Source: Oceanisphaera avium (GTDB lineage: Bacteria; Pseudomonadota; Gammaproteobacteria; Enterobacterales; Aeromonadaceae). Taken from it: a stretch of 64,000 nt of DNA. The stretch lies in NCBI RefSeq assembly GCF_002157875.1, contig NZ_CP021376.1, positions 1,594,501-1,658,500 on the forward strand. The letters are read 5' to 3'. Numbering within the stretch: position 1 is the first letter of the stretch; each line of letters opens with the position of its first letter. Made by a program: the position numbers and the translations under genes. The notes beneath the pieces are model-generated. The model was not told where the DNA came from. It saw only the letters and a list, made by a program, of their open reading frames with translations, and searched no databases. Below, one piece after another: positions 48,848 to 56,399 of the stretch.

Positions 48848-48984
48848 CTGACTATCCTGTAATGAGCTTAAATTAATGCGTTTAAAGTAGGAGGGCAGTG
48901 ATATTATCAGTTTTAATCGCCCTACTCTGTATTTGGCGAACAGTTTGCTTAAGTAATAAAACCTGTCAGCTTATGGGTTCACAA

Positions 48985-50193
48985 CTATTGTGCGCCCCAT
49001 GCATTACCGGTTAACCATACACCCGCTATGGGTTGGCTGCCTTGTAAGGTAAAAGGAATGGACTCCATCACGCCTGACTTATTCACCTGTAGAGCCAAAT
49101 GCAAATGCGCTCCTGAGGTATAACCTGTATTGCCTGAGGCGGCAATGGCTTGGCCTAGTCGTACTTGCTCGCCCTTAGCGACGCGTATTGAGCCTGTTTT
49201 AAGATGAGCATAAAGCGCCACTGTGCCATCACTATGACGAATCCGCAGATGGTTGGCTTTGCCTCTAAACTTTTCATCTAACCCTCCCCCTTGGTGGTGA
49301 TCAACGGCCGCTACCACTACGCCAGCACGGCTAGCATACAAAGGTGTGCCCACAGGTAATGCCAAATCCAGCGCATAACGAGTGGCGGGTTTATTATGGC
49401 TAAAATCACCATTAAAGCCTTGAGCGATAAGGTAGGAGCCAATAACAGGCGCAGCTAAATCGTGAGCGCTTTTATAATAAACATGACGCTGTTGAGTAGC
49501 CCGATAGCTTAAATTTAAACTGGAGTTTTGTAAGCTAGGCGCCTGAGAAGGAGGAAAATAGGCCGCCGTTTTTTCAATAACACTCGGCTCATGAACGTTA
49601 GGCACAGTGGCCTGTATATTTTGTGCAGGCTGGTCACCGTATAAATAAGAAAAGCCATATTGATAATGCCAATCACCCGCCTGCTTTGGCGCTAGCTTAC
49701 CAATTAAGGTTTCCGCACTGGCGGGTAACAAGAGCGCTTGCTGCAGCGCCACCGGAATCGCCACATTATGCTGCTGAGTAAATTGAGGGACGAGAGTGAT
49801 GGCGACATTTAACCGATTAAGCATCCAGATATAATGGCCGTCTGCGCGCTCTTCAATGCGCATTAACACACCATTACGATTATGAGCGTGCTCTTCACCA
49901 CTTTCGGGCAAAGGCTTTATTTTAAAGGTGTGGTTATCAAGATAATGCACCATACGATTCGCATCATGATAACGATAGCGCTCAGCTTGTGCAGGTTGTA
50001 CTACTATTAGCAGCCCCCATAAACAAACAATGACTGCGCGCTTTATGACTAATTGCGCTGTTAATAATGGCGCTAACTTAATAACTAAAGAAGAGAATAC
50101 AGCCTTAGGTAATAATGCGATAAGCGAAGTAATCATTATCTTATATAAACGCAGCGGCTTATTTATTTGAATAACATCCCTGAACACGCCCAT
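48985..50193 (-). CDS. M23-family peptidase, exported
   Basis: A 402-residue protein with hydrophobic N-terminal stretches, the second ending as a signal sequence VQPAQA before ERYRYHD at about residue 70. A C-terminal M23 domain (residues about 265-375) has RYALDLALPVGTPLYASRAGVV, the LRIRHSDGTVALYAHL strand and GAHLHLAL. The first zinc His is not in the short HXGXD form; a His ten residues before the Asp (SHNKPATRYALD) may serve, as in LasA-like M23 enzymes. Probably a cell-wall endopeptidase. AGGA seven bases before ATG 50193 supports the long start. Confidence 0.83.
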   Translation of the reverse strand: MGVFRDVIQINKPLRLYKIMITSLIALLPKAVFSSLVIKLAPLLTAQLVIKRAVIVCLWGLLIVVQPAQAERYRYHDANRMVHYLDNHTFKIKPLPESGEEHAHNRNGVLMRIEERADGHYIWMLNRLNVAITLVPQFTQQHNVAIPVALQQALLLPASAETLIGKLAPKQAGDWHYQYGFSYLYGDQPAQNIQATVPNVHEPSVIEKTAAYFPPSQAPSLQNSSLNLSYRATQQRHVYYKSAHDLAAPVIGSYLIAQGFNGDFSHNKPATRYALDLALPVGTPLYASRAGVVVAAVDHHQGGGLDEKFRGKANHLRIRHSDGTVALYAHLKTGSIRVAKGEQVRLGQAIAASGNTGYTSGAHLHLALQVNKSGVMESIPFTLQGSQPIAGVWLTGNAWGAQ

Positions 50194-50242
50194 ATTTTCA
50201 TCCTTTGAAAGGTGTGCAAGCTTTGATTATAACGACAAGCCG

Positions 50243-50713
50243 CTAGTCGTACACCTTAAACGCCATTAACACTGCATCTTCCCAGCCCTTTGCCGTGGGA
50301 TAATAATCATGGCGCACACTATATTCTTGATAATCCATGGCGGCATATAAGGCTTGGGCACCGATATTAGATGCGCGTACCTCTAACCAGTGTTGAGTAA
50401 TATCGCGCTCGCGACACAAGCGTAAATAATGAGTCATTAATTGACGACCTAGCCCTTGGCGCTGGGCGCTGGGAGCCACACAGATATTCATTAAGGTACT
50501 TTCATCTAGTACTTTGTCAGCTACAAAATAGCCCTGTAGGGTGCCTTTTGGCTCGAGCGAGGTCGCGGCTGTCCATAGCGAGCCAGTAAAGTAGCGTGCA
50601 CCAAAGCTACTGGCTAGCGTTTGGCGAGTCCAAGGGTGAGTATGAGCTTGATTTTCTAGCGCCTGCATCGCCGCTAAGTCTTCGGGGGTAAGTGCTCTAA
50701 ATAGCAATGACAT
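50243..50713 (-). CDS. rimI: Ribosomal protein S18-alanine N-acetyltransferase
   Basis: A 156-residue GNAT enzyme that acetylates the N-terminus of S18. Motif LMNICVAPSAQRQGLGRQLMTHYL carries the acetyl-CoA loop, and WLEVRASNIGAQALYAAMDY is typical of RimI. ATG 50713 (MSLLFRALTPEDL) is chosen over upstream in-frame codons that lie deep in holD. It overlaps the holD 3' end by 40 bases, like the holD-rimI overlap in E. coli. Confidence 0.93.
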   Translation of the reverse strand: MSLLFRALTPEDLAAMQALENQAHTHPWTRQTLASSFGARYFTGSLWTAATSLEPKGTLQGYFVADKVLDESTLMNICVAPSAQRQGLGRQLMTHYLRLCRERDITQHWLEVRASNIGAQALYAAMDYQEYSVRHDYYPTAKGWEDAVLMAFKVYD

Positions 50714-51062
50714 AAGCAATTCCATAACGCACGTTTTTGTGCAACTGAGAGCGGCCAATGCTCAGCATGCCAATGAAAATCAGCCAACCCTTTATCAATC
50801 TGAATACCTAATAACACCGGCGCGCTGGGCTTATTAGCAGCCAGCCAGTGACTTAGCTTCACCCAAGTGAGCTGTGCAGCAGGCAAAGCTAATGCCGCAC
50901 CCATATCTTGTAAAAACAGCGAAGACAGTGGGATATTATCGCCTACCACTATCAGCACTTCCCCTTTTGGAATTAAGGGAGCCGGCGCCAGCGGCAGGCG
51001 CTCGGGTGCGTGCATTGCCAAAGTGGTAAGTCTAAAAACTGCCAAAGTTGCGAATGGTTCAA
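50674..51062 (-). pseudogene. holD: DNA polymerase III psi subunit HolD, probable frameshift
   Basis: The main frame encodes a HolD-like C-terminal part (PLAPAPLIPKGEVLIVVGDNIPLSSLF, DFHWHAEHWPLSVAQKRALWNCLC), upstream of rimI as expected. Its own N-terminus lacks a ribosome site. In another frame, a TTG (51062) eight bases after AAGGAG opens NHSQLWQFLDLPLWQCTHP, which looks like the usual HolD N-terminus. Adding one C to the CCC run (plus-strand GGG, 51004-51006) joins the two as CTHPERLPLAP. Total about 130 residues, the family length. Psi links the clamp loader to SSB through chi. If the break is an error, the gene is intact; otherwise a shortened protein from ATG 51015 is possible. Confidence 0.7.
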
Positions 51063-51084
51063 CGTCATCACTCCTTTGAAATGC

Positions 51085-51111
51085 AAAAAGCCAGCACTAG
51101 GCTGGCTTTTT
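51085..51111 (-). terminator. tRNA-Trp terminator
   Basis: AAAAAGCCAGC / GCTGGCTTTTT with a 5-base loop lies eight bases after the tRNA 3' end. Confidence 0.9.
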
Positions 51112-51119
51112 ACAAAATG

Positions 51120-51196
51120 TGGCAGGGGTGGAGGGACTCGAACCCCCAGCCGTCGGTTTTGGAGACCGCCGTTCTACCAATTGGAACTACACCCCT
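51120..51196 (-). tRNA. trpT: tRNA-Trp (CCA anticodon)
   Basis: The minus strand reads AGGGGTGTAGTTCC at the 5' end, has the anticodon arm GGTCTCCAAAACC with anticodon CCA, the T arm GGGTTCGAGTCCC, and an acceptor end CACCCCTGCCA with encoded CCA. It is close to E. coli tRNA-Trp, and a terminator follows. Confidence 0.97.
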
Positions 51197-51360
51197 GCAA
51201 TACGAAGCGAATTATAGAGCAGCCTAGCTAAAGGTAAAGGCCTATTTAGCATAAAGTCGTTTGTTCGCTTAATCTTTCACCGAATTCATCAGATCTTTTG
51301 CTTCTGGCTGACATTTATCTATAATCTGACCGATTAGCAAGCGCTTGGAGTGCAGTACCA

Positions 51361-51513
51361 ATGCTGATAGCATTATCTAGCTCACAATCTCATTTGGAAC
51401 TCGCTCAGCCTGTGTACCGCGAGCGCACAGGCGTTTGTAATCATCTAGCTCTAATAGCCCCACGCTGGGGCTTTTTTGTGGCCTTCACCTTACACCTGCA
51501 AGAGCGTCGCTGA
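51361..51513 (+). CDS. pyrL: PyrL-like leader peptide of pyrBI
   Basis: A 50-codon frame from ATG 51361 (GGAG ten bases upstream) runs through the attenuator hairpin and stops at TGA 51511-51513, sharing the A with the pyrB ATG. Its end, [18 protein letters not shown], recalls the E. coli PyrL ending NRGAFFCLGVRR, encoded across the terminator. Translation close behind polymerase at low UTP would open the terminator, so the peptide is a regulatory device. Sequence similarity beyond the end is low. Confidence 0.65.
   Translation: MLIALSSSQSHLELAQPVYRERTGVCNHLALIAPRWGFFVAFTLHLQERR
51409..51431 (+). promoter_or_regulatory. Pause hairpin in the pyrB leader
   Basis: CCTGTG (51409-51414) pairs with CACAGG (51426-51431), upstream of the attenuator, where the pyrBI pause hairpin is expected. 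Confidence 0.5.
51456..51477 (+). terminator. pyrBI attenuator
   Basis: AGCCCC / GGGGCT with a 5-base loop, ending in a run of six T, lies 36 bases before pyrB inside the leader frame. This is the layout of the UTP-sensitive pyrBI attenuator of E. coli. Confidence 0.88.
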
Positions 51514-52436
51514 TGGCAAATCCTTTATATCAAAAGCACATTATCTCAATTTCTGACTTCTCTCGCTCCGAGCTTGAGTTGATCATAGACACCGCTGTAA
51601 AACTTAAAACTCAACCTTATCCTGAGCTATTAAAAGGCCAAGTAGTGGCGAGCTGTTTTTTTGAAGCCTCTACCCGCACTCGGCTTTCTTTTGAAACCGC
51701 CATTCAGCGCTTAGGTGGCTCTGTGATTGGTTTTTCTGATAGCACCAGCACCTCCTTAGCTAAAAAAGGCGAAACACTGGCTGACTCCGTAAAAGTGATC
51801 AGTTCTTATGGCGACGCCTTTGTTATGCGCCACCCCCAAGAAGGCGCGGCACGACTCGCCTCTGAGTTTTCTTCAGTGCCGGTGATTAATGCAGGAGATG
51901 GCTCAAACCAACATCCCACCCAAACGCTGCTCGACTTATTTACCATTTATGAAACCCAAGGCACGCTGCAAGGCTTAACCATCGCGTTTGTGGGTGACCT
52001 TAAATACGGACGCACCGTGCACTCGCTTACCCAAGCTTTAAGCTTATTTGGCTGTAAGTTCTATTTTATTGCGCCACAAGCCTTATCGATGCCAGATTAC
52101 TTATGTGATGAGCTGAGCGATAAAGGCATTAACTTCGAAATTTGCGACAGCATGGAAGAAGTCATGGATGAAATTGATATTTTATATATGACGCGGGTGC
52201 AAAAAGAGCGCTTTGATGAAACAGAATACGTGCATGTGGCTTCTAAATATGTGCTGACGCCTGAAGTATTAGAGGGCGCAAAAGATAGCTTAAAAATATT
52301 ACACCCGCTGCCGCGCATCGATGAAATAGCGATAGAAGTGGATGACACGCCTTATGCTTATTATTTTGAGCAAGCAGAAAATGGCGTCTATGCGCGCCAA
52401 GCACTGCTGGCGTTGGTGTTGAACGAAAATATATGA
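51513..52436 (+). CDS. pyrB: Aspartate carbamoyltransferase catalytic subunit
   Basis: A 307-residue enzyme (E. coli 311) joining carbamoyl phosphate and aspartate in pyrimidine synthesis. The carbamoyl-phosphate site [16 protein letters not shown] is at about residue 50, the [12 protein letters not shown] loop at about 80, and the aspartate-side [10 protein letters not shown] and HPLPRIDEI later. Start 51513 shares one base with the leader stop. Followed at once by pyrI. Confidence 0.97.
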   Translation: MANPLYQKHIISISDFSRSELELIIDTAVKLKTQPYPELLKGQVVASCFFEASTRTRLSFETAIQRLGGSVIGFSDSTSTSLAKKGETLADSVKVISSYGDAFVMRHPQEGAARLASEFSSVPVINAGDGSNQHPTQTLLDLFTIYETQGTLQGLTIAFVGDLKYGRTVHSLTQALSLFGCKFYFIAPQALSMPDYLCDELSDKGINFEICDSMEEVMDEIDILYMTRVQKERFDETEYVHVASKYVLTPEVLEGAKDSLKILHPLPRIDEIAIEVDDTPYAYYFEQAENGVYARQALLALVLNENI

Positions 52437-52441
52437 GAGAC

Positions 52442-52900
52442 ATGATGCACAAAAGCCAATTGCAAGTGGAAGCCATTCATAATGGCACCGTCATCGATCA
52501 TATCCCAGCAGGCCAAGGCATAAAAATTTTACGGCTGTTTGGGTTATTACACACCAAAGCCAAAATTACCGTGGGCTTAAACTTACCCTCGGTAGCACTG
52601 GGCAGCAAAGACATTATAAAAGTGGAGAATGTTCGCTTAACTTCTTCCCAGGCCAACCAATTGGCGCTGTTTGCTCCAGATGCCACTGTAAATTTAATTG
52701 AAGACTTTGGCGTGGTGGAAAAGCTGCAGCTGCAATTACCCGAGCGCATTGAGGGCATTTTTTCTTGTCCTAACTCTAACTGCATCAGCCATAACGAGCC
52801 GGTTTCGAGTAAATTTAAAGTGCGCGCCATTAAGGGCCAAGTGCGCTTTCGCTGCAGCTACTGCGAAAAATCCTTCCATCAAGACTTTATGACGTTTTAA
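52442..52900 (+). CDS. pyrI: Aspartate carbamoyltransferase regulatory subunit
   Basis: A 152-residue subunit (E. coli 153) that binds CTP/ATP and holds the ATCase holoenzyme. [20 protein letters not shown] is the nucleotide domain start; the zinc site uses CPNSNCISH and, later, CSYCEKSF (four Cys). Starts at 52433 (overlapping pyrB), 52442 and 52445 are all in frame; 52442 is a compromise, preceded by GAGAGA. Confidence 0.95.
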   Translation: MMHKSQLQVEAIHNGTVIDHIPAGQGIKILRLFGLLHTKAKITVGLNLPSVALGSKDIIKVENVRLTSSQANQLALFAPDATVNLIEDFGVVEKLQLQLPERIEGIFSCPNSNCISHNEPVSSKFKVRAIKGQVRFRCSYCEKSFHQDFMTF

Positions 52901-52998
52901 TGTGTGCGTGAGGAGTGAAGGAGGAATGAGGTGAAGTGAGGCTTTATGCCTCCCGTTTACGCCTTTGCGCAATAAAGTTACCCGCTAAAGACAACACC

Positions 52999-53040
52999 AA
53001 AGCCGAGTTCCTAATTTAAGTTAGGAGTTTGGCTTTTTTT
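52999..53040 (+). terminator. Terminator after pyrI
   Basis: AAAGCC and GGCTTT enclose an inner CCTAA/TTAGG stem with an internal loop, followed by a T run. It is about 100 bases after pyrI. Confidence 0.75.
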
Positions 53041-53175
53041 GTTTACCGCCAAGGCAGCTCCCCTGTTTTCACTTACCTCTTACTCTTCACGCCTTATACC
53101 TCACACTAATAAAGTTGCCAAAGCGTGCGGCGCCAGCCAAGCTAGTGAGTCGAAAGGATCAGGAACAGGCGGCCC

Positions 53176-55101
53176 ATGAATTTACAGCAGACCTTACAAC
53201 ACTACTTTGGTTTTTCTACTTTACGTCCCGGCCAAGAGCAAGTCATTAACACCATTATGAGCGGTCAGTCAGCGGCGGCAATTTTTCCTACTGGCTCGGG
53301 TAAATCACTGTGTTATCAGCTCCCTGCTGTATTATTACCGCATTTAACGCTGGTTATTTCCCCCTTGTTAGCGCTAATGCAAGATCAATTAGCGTTTTTG
53401 GCCAGCAAAAATATTCCTGCTGCCAGCATCGACTCTACTCAAAGTTTTGAAAAAAGCCGTGCTGTTATGCAAGGCGTACGCGAGGGGCAAATTAAAGTAT
53501 TAATGATCTCGGTAGAGCGATTAAAAAACGAGCGCTTTCGAAATTTCATTAGCCACGTCCCCATTTCCTTGCTGGTAGTAGATGAAGCACACTGTATTTC
53601 TGAGTGGGGCCATAACTTTCGACCCGATTATTTAAAACTGCCTAGCTATTGCCAGCGTCTTAATATTGCTCAGGTACTCTTGCTCACCGCGACTGCTACT
53701 CCAGCCGTGATTAATGATATGCAGCAAAAATTTAAGCTGGCACCTGATAACGTGGTGATCACGGGATTTTATCGGCCTAACCTTTACTTAGACGTATTAG
53801 CGGTGCCAGAGGCAAATAAAATTACCACCTTAATTGAGCGGCTATCTTTAGCGCCTAATGAAGCCACTATTGTGTATGTCACTTTACAACACACCGCAGA
53901 GCAAGTGGCTAACCAATTAAGCGCTGCCGGCATTGCCGCTCACGCTTATCATGCGGGTATGGATCAAGATAAGCGCCAAGCTCTACAGCAGGCGTTTATG
54001 AGCGGTGAAATCCCTTGTATGGTGGCTACTATTGCTTTTGGCATGGGGGTCGATAAAGCTAATATTCGCCACGTATTTCACTATGACTTGCCCAAGTCGA
54101 TTGAAAACTACAGCCAAGAAATTGGCCGAGCAGGACGCGATGGTCACGCCGCTCATTGCACCTTATTAGGCAATTTAGCCGGCTTAACCGTGCTAGAAAA
54201 CTTTGTCTATGGCGACACCCCTGAGCCCAGTGCCATTAGAACTTTATTAGAATATATTCCGCGTGATGGCCAGCCGTGGGAGATCATGGCACTAAGACTG
54301 GCTAATGAGTGCAATATACGCCTATTACCTTTGCGTACTTTGCTGGTGTATTTAGAGCTTAACCATATTTTAGAAGCTCAATATAGTTATTACGCCGATT
54401 ACCGCTTTAAGTTTATCTCTTCTAAAGAAGAGATCTTGGCGCGCTTTAACCCAGAGCGCCAAGCTTTTTTGCGCAGTGTATTTCAAGGCTCGCCGCAGGC
54501 TAGAACGTGGTGCCAAGTCGACTTTGACGCTATTTGGCAACAAGGCGCTGGGGAGCGTTCTCGGGTGGTTAGCGCGCTAGATTATCTAGATGAACACGGG
54601 CTTATTAGCCTTGAAAGTAAGCAAATGGTGGAAGTGTATCGCGTTGTTACACCTCATTTTGAAATAGCGGCAGAGGCGGCACGTTTAACACAATTATTTA
54701 GCCAAAAAGAACACAGTGAAATAACGCGCATTCAGGAAATGGTAGATTTCTTTGAAAGCAATGAGTGCTTAAGTCATCACTTAGCTCGCTACTTTGGTGA
54801 CACTCACGCCCCTCGTGCTTGCGGCCATTGTTCTGTGTGTACGCACCATCAGCCCACTTCCTTGCCAAAACCTCAGCTAGCGCAACTGCCGGCTCGTTCA
54901 CAATTACAGCAATGGTGTCAGCCTTTACAAACGGCCAGCTCTGCACCACTCAGTGCTCATACCTTAACGTGCTTTTTATCCGGTATTAGCACGCCTTTGC
55001 TAAATAAATTAAAGGCCAAACAACAAGTGGGTTTTGGTAAATTAGAGCAGTATCGTTTTTATGATATTCGCCGTGCCTTAGAAGAGCCCGCCTCTATGTA
55101 G
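53176..55101 (+). CDS. RecQ-family DNA helicase without HRDC domain
   Basis: A 641-residue SF2 helicase. RecQ motif 0 FGFSTLRPGQEQVI starts at residue 11, Walker A is FPTGSGKSLCYQLP, the DEAH box is VVDEAHCISEWGHNFRPDY, motif III is LLTATATP and motif VI is YSQEIGRAGRDG. A zinc-binding set (CLSHHLARYFGDTHAPRACGHCSVC) follows at about residues 530-560. The last 90 residues do not look like HRDC. It is therefore a second RecQ-type enzyme rather than RecQ itself; such paralogues are common in Vibrio/Shewanella and act in DNA repair in some unknown niche. Confidence 0.87.
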   Translation: MNLQQTLQHYFGFSTLRPGQEQVINTIMSGQSAAAIFPTGSGKSLCYQLPAVLLPHLTLVISPLLALMQDQLAFLASKNIPAASIDSTQSFEKSRAVMQGVREGQIKVLMISVERLKNERFRNFISHVPISLLVVDEAHCISEWGHNFRPDYLKLPSYCQRLNIAQVLLLTATATPAVINDMQQKFKLAPDNVVITGFYRPNLYLDVLAVPEANKITTLIERLSLAPNEATIVYVTLQHTAEQVANQLSAAGIAAHAYHAGMDQDKRQALQQAFMSGEIPCMVATIAFGMGVDKANIRHVFHYDLPKSIENYSQEIGRAGRDGHAAHCTLLGNLAGLTVLENFVYGDTPEPSAIRTLLEYIPRDGQPWEIMALRLANECNIRLLPLRTLLVYLELNHILEAQYSYYADYRFKFISSKEEILARFNPERQAFLRSVFQGSPQARTWCQVDFDAIWQQGAGERSRVVSALDYLDEHGLISLESKQMVEVYRVVTPHFEIAAEAARLTQLFSQKEHSEITRIQEMVDFFESNECLSHHLARYFGDTHAPRACGHCSVCTHHQPTSLPKPQLAQLPARSQLQQWCQPLQTASSAPLSAHTLTCFLSGISTPLLNKLKAKQQVGFGKLEQYRFYDIRRALEEPASM

Positions 55102-55204
55102 CAAATTAAAAAGTAAAAATTAAAAAGTAGCAAGGATGCCGCCCGAGGCGTCCTTTACTATAAGGACATAACACTTTATATTATGGCGTCGGTTTTTCCG
55201 GCTT

Positions 55205-55360
55205 CGTTCTCGGGGCGGGGTGTAATTCCCCACCGGCGGTAAGGTGCTTTAGTCAGTAGCATTAAGCCCGCGAGCGCTTTAGTAGTCTTGTTACTTTCTA
55301 AAGGTCAGCAGATCTGGTGTAACTCCAGAGCCGACGGTGATAGTCCGGATGATAGAGAGC
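55205..55360 (+). promoter_or_regulatory. FMN riboswitch (RFN element)
   Basis: The conserved RFN blocks appear in order: TCGGGGCGGGGTG, CCCCACCGGCGGTAAGG, AGCCCGCGAGCG, GGTCAGCAGATCTGGTG, CCAGAGCCGACGGT and TAGTCCGGATGATAGAGAGC. It binds FMN and lowers expression of the downstream riboflavin gene. About 140 bases separate it from the start codon; no clear terminator with a T run was seen there, so control may be at translation. Confidence 0.97.
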
Positions 55361-55503
55361 GTCAGACATGTCCTTTACTATGGCACACTTGGCGAACTGC
55401 CAAGCTCACTGCTAACCAAAGACCGTGGCCAACGCACCTGTTGCGAGTGCCGCGTTTGCCTGTACGTTCGCCCTGATTCAGTTATTTTATAATGGGATTG
55501 ACC

Positions 55504-56001
55504 ATGGATCAGAGCTTAACGAAATCAATTGAATTTAACGCACGCGACCAACGTATTGCCTTTATTCATGCCTCTTGGCACACCGATATTCTGTTAAATT
55601 GTTTAGCTGGCTTTCGCTCACAGCTTAGCGAGCTTGGCTATGACGTAGACAAGATTGATGTGCTTGCCGTACCCGGTGCCTATGAAATTCCTCTACAAGC
55701 TAAGTTGCTTGCTAACAGCGGCCAATATAGTGCAATTGCTTGTAGTGGCTTAGTGGTCGATGGCGGCATTTATCGTCATGACTTTGTGGCTCAAGCAGTG
55801 TGTAGTGGCCTAATGCAAGTGCAGCTAGAAACACAAATCCCCGTGCTTACTGCTATTTTAACACCGCATCATTTTCATGAGCATGAAGAGCATAAACAAT
55901 ATTATAGCCGCCACTTTGTAGTGAAAGGCCAAGAGCTGGCAAGTGCCGCCGATGGGGCCATGCGCATGACAGCCCAAAACAAGGCATTAACTGCTTCTTA
56001 A
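55504..56001 (+). CDS. ribH: 6,7-dimethyl-8-ribityllumazine synthase, RibH2-like
   Basis: A 165-residue lumazine synthase, the step before riboflavin synthase. IAFIHASWHTDI is the substrate-binding start, VPGAYEIPLQAKLL is the diagnostic motif, and the catalytic His lies in YRHDFVAQAV. The sequence after TAILTP (HHFHEHEEHKQYY) is of the RibH2 type found in Brucella and relatives, which forms decamers and is often an extra copy under an FMN riboswitch. No other rib genes are adjacent. ATG 55504 follows GGGATTGACC; 55492 is an alternative start. Confidence 0.9.
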   Translation: MDQSLTKSIEFNARDQRIAFIHASWHTDILLNCLAGFRSQLSELGYDVDKIDVLAVPGAYEIPLQAKLLANSGQYSAIACSGLVVDGGIYRHDFVAQAVCSGLMQVQLETQIPVLTAILTPHHFHEHEEHKQYYSRHFVVKGQELASAADGAMRMTAQNKALTAS

Positions 56002-56020
56002 AATAGAAGACAACTAAGGT

Positions 56021-56045
56021 AGCGGGCTATTAGCCCGCTTTTTTA
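56021..56045 (+). terminator. ribH terminator
   Basis: AGCGGGCT / AGCCCGCT with a 3-base loop and six following T. Confidence 0.92.
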
Positions 56046-56399
56046 TAAGTAATAAATGAGATAATCACACTTCGCACTGACTTGATGACTGCACGGCGTA
56101 GCAATTAAAAAGAGCGACCAAAGGCGGGCTAGTTGTTTTATTAACGCCCATTATTATTGGAATAAAGGCAAGATAGCCTCATAACTAAACGCTAAATTTA
56201 GCGCCAGCGCACAGTTTAATAATCCGTGTTTGAAGCTAATTTAAGAGTATGATCTAATTCATTTTAGATTAAAGCATTTTCACTCGTCAGTGCTAGGCGT
56301 CGTTTGGCCTTTCAATAACCTTACTCCCTATTTTTATAAGGGATAACCCAGTTACGTTTCGCCAACCACTTGGCCAGGTGAGCTAAGGAAGGCTCCAAT
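56046..56399. other. Leader region of the GGDEF/EAL gene
   Basis: About 350 bases without a gene. A perfect 14-base palindrome CGCTAAATTTAGCG (56190-56203) could be an operator. No c-di-GMP riboswitch consensus was seen. AAGGAAGG precedes the start codon. Confidence 0.4.

Noticed and set aside
48985..50193. Missing first zinc His in the M23 peptidase as a sign of an inactive enzyme
   Set aside because: A His ten residues before the Asp is present, and long-spaced His-Asp pairs occur in LasA-like M23 peptidases, so activity cannot be excluded.
56190..56203. Perfect palindrome CGCTAAATTTAGCG before the GGDEF/EAL gene as a named operator
   Set aside because: It matches no regulator consensus I know and occurs once in view, so it is only mentioned as a possible site.
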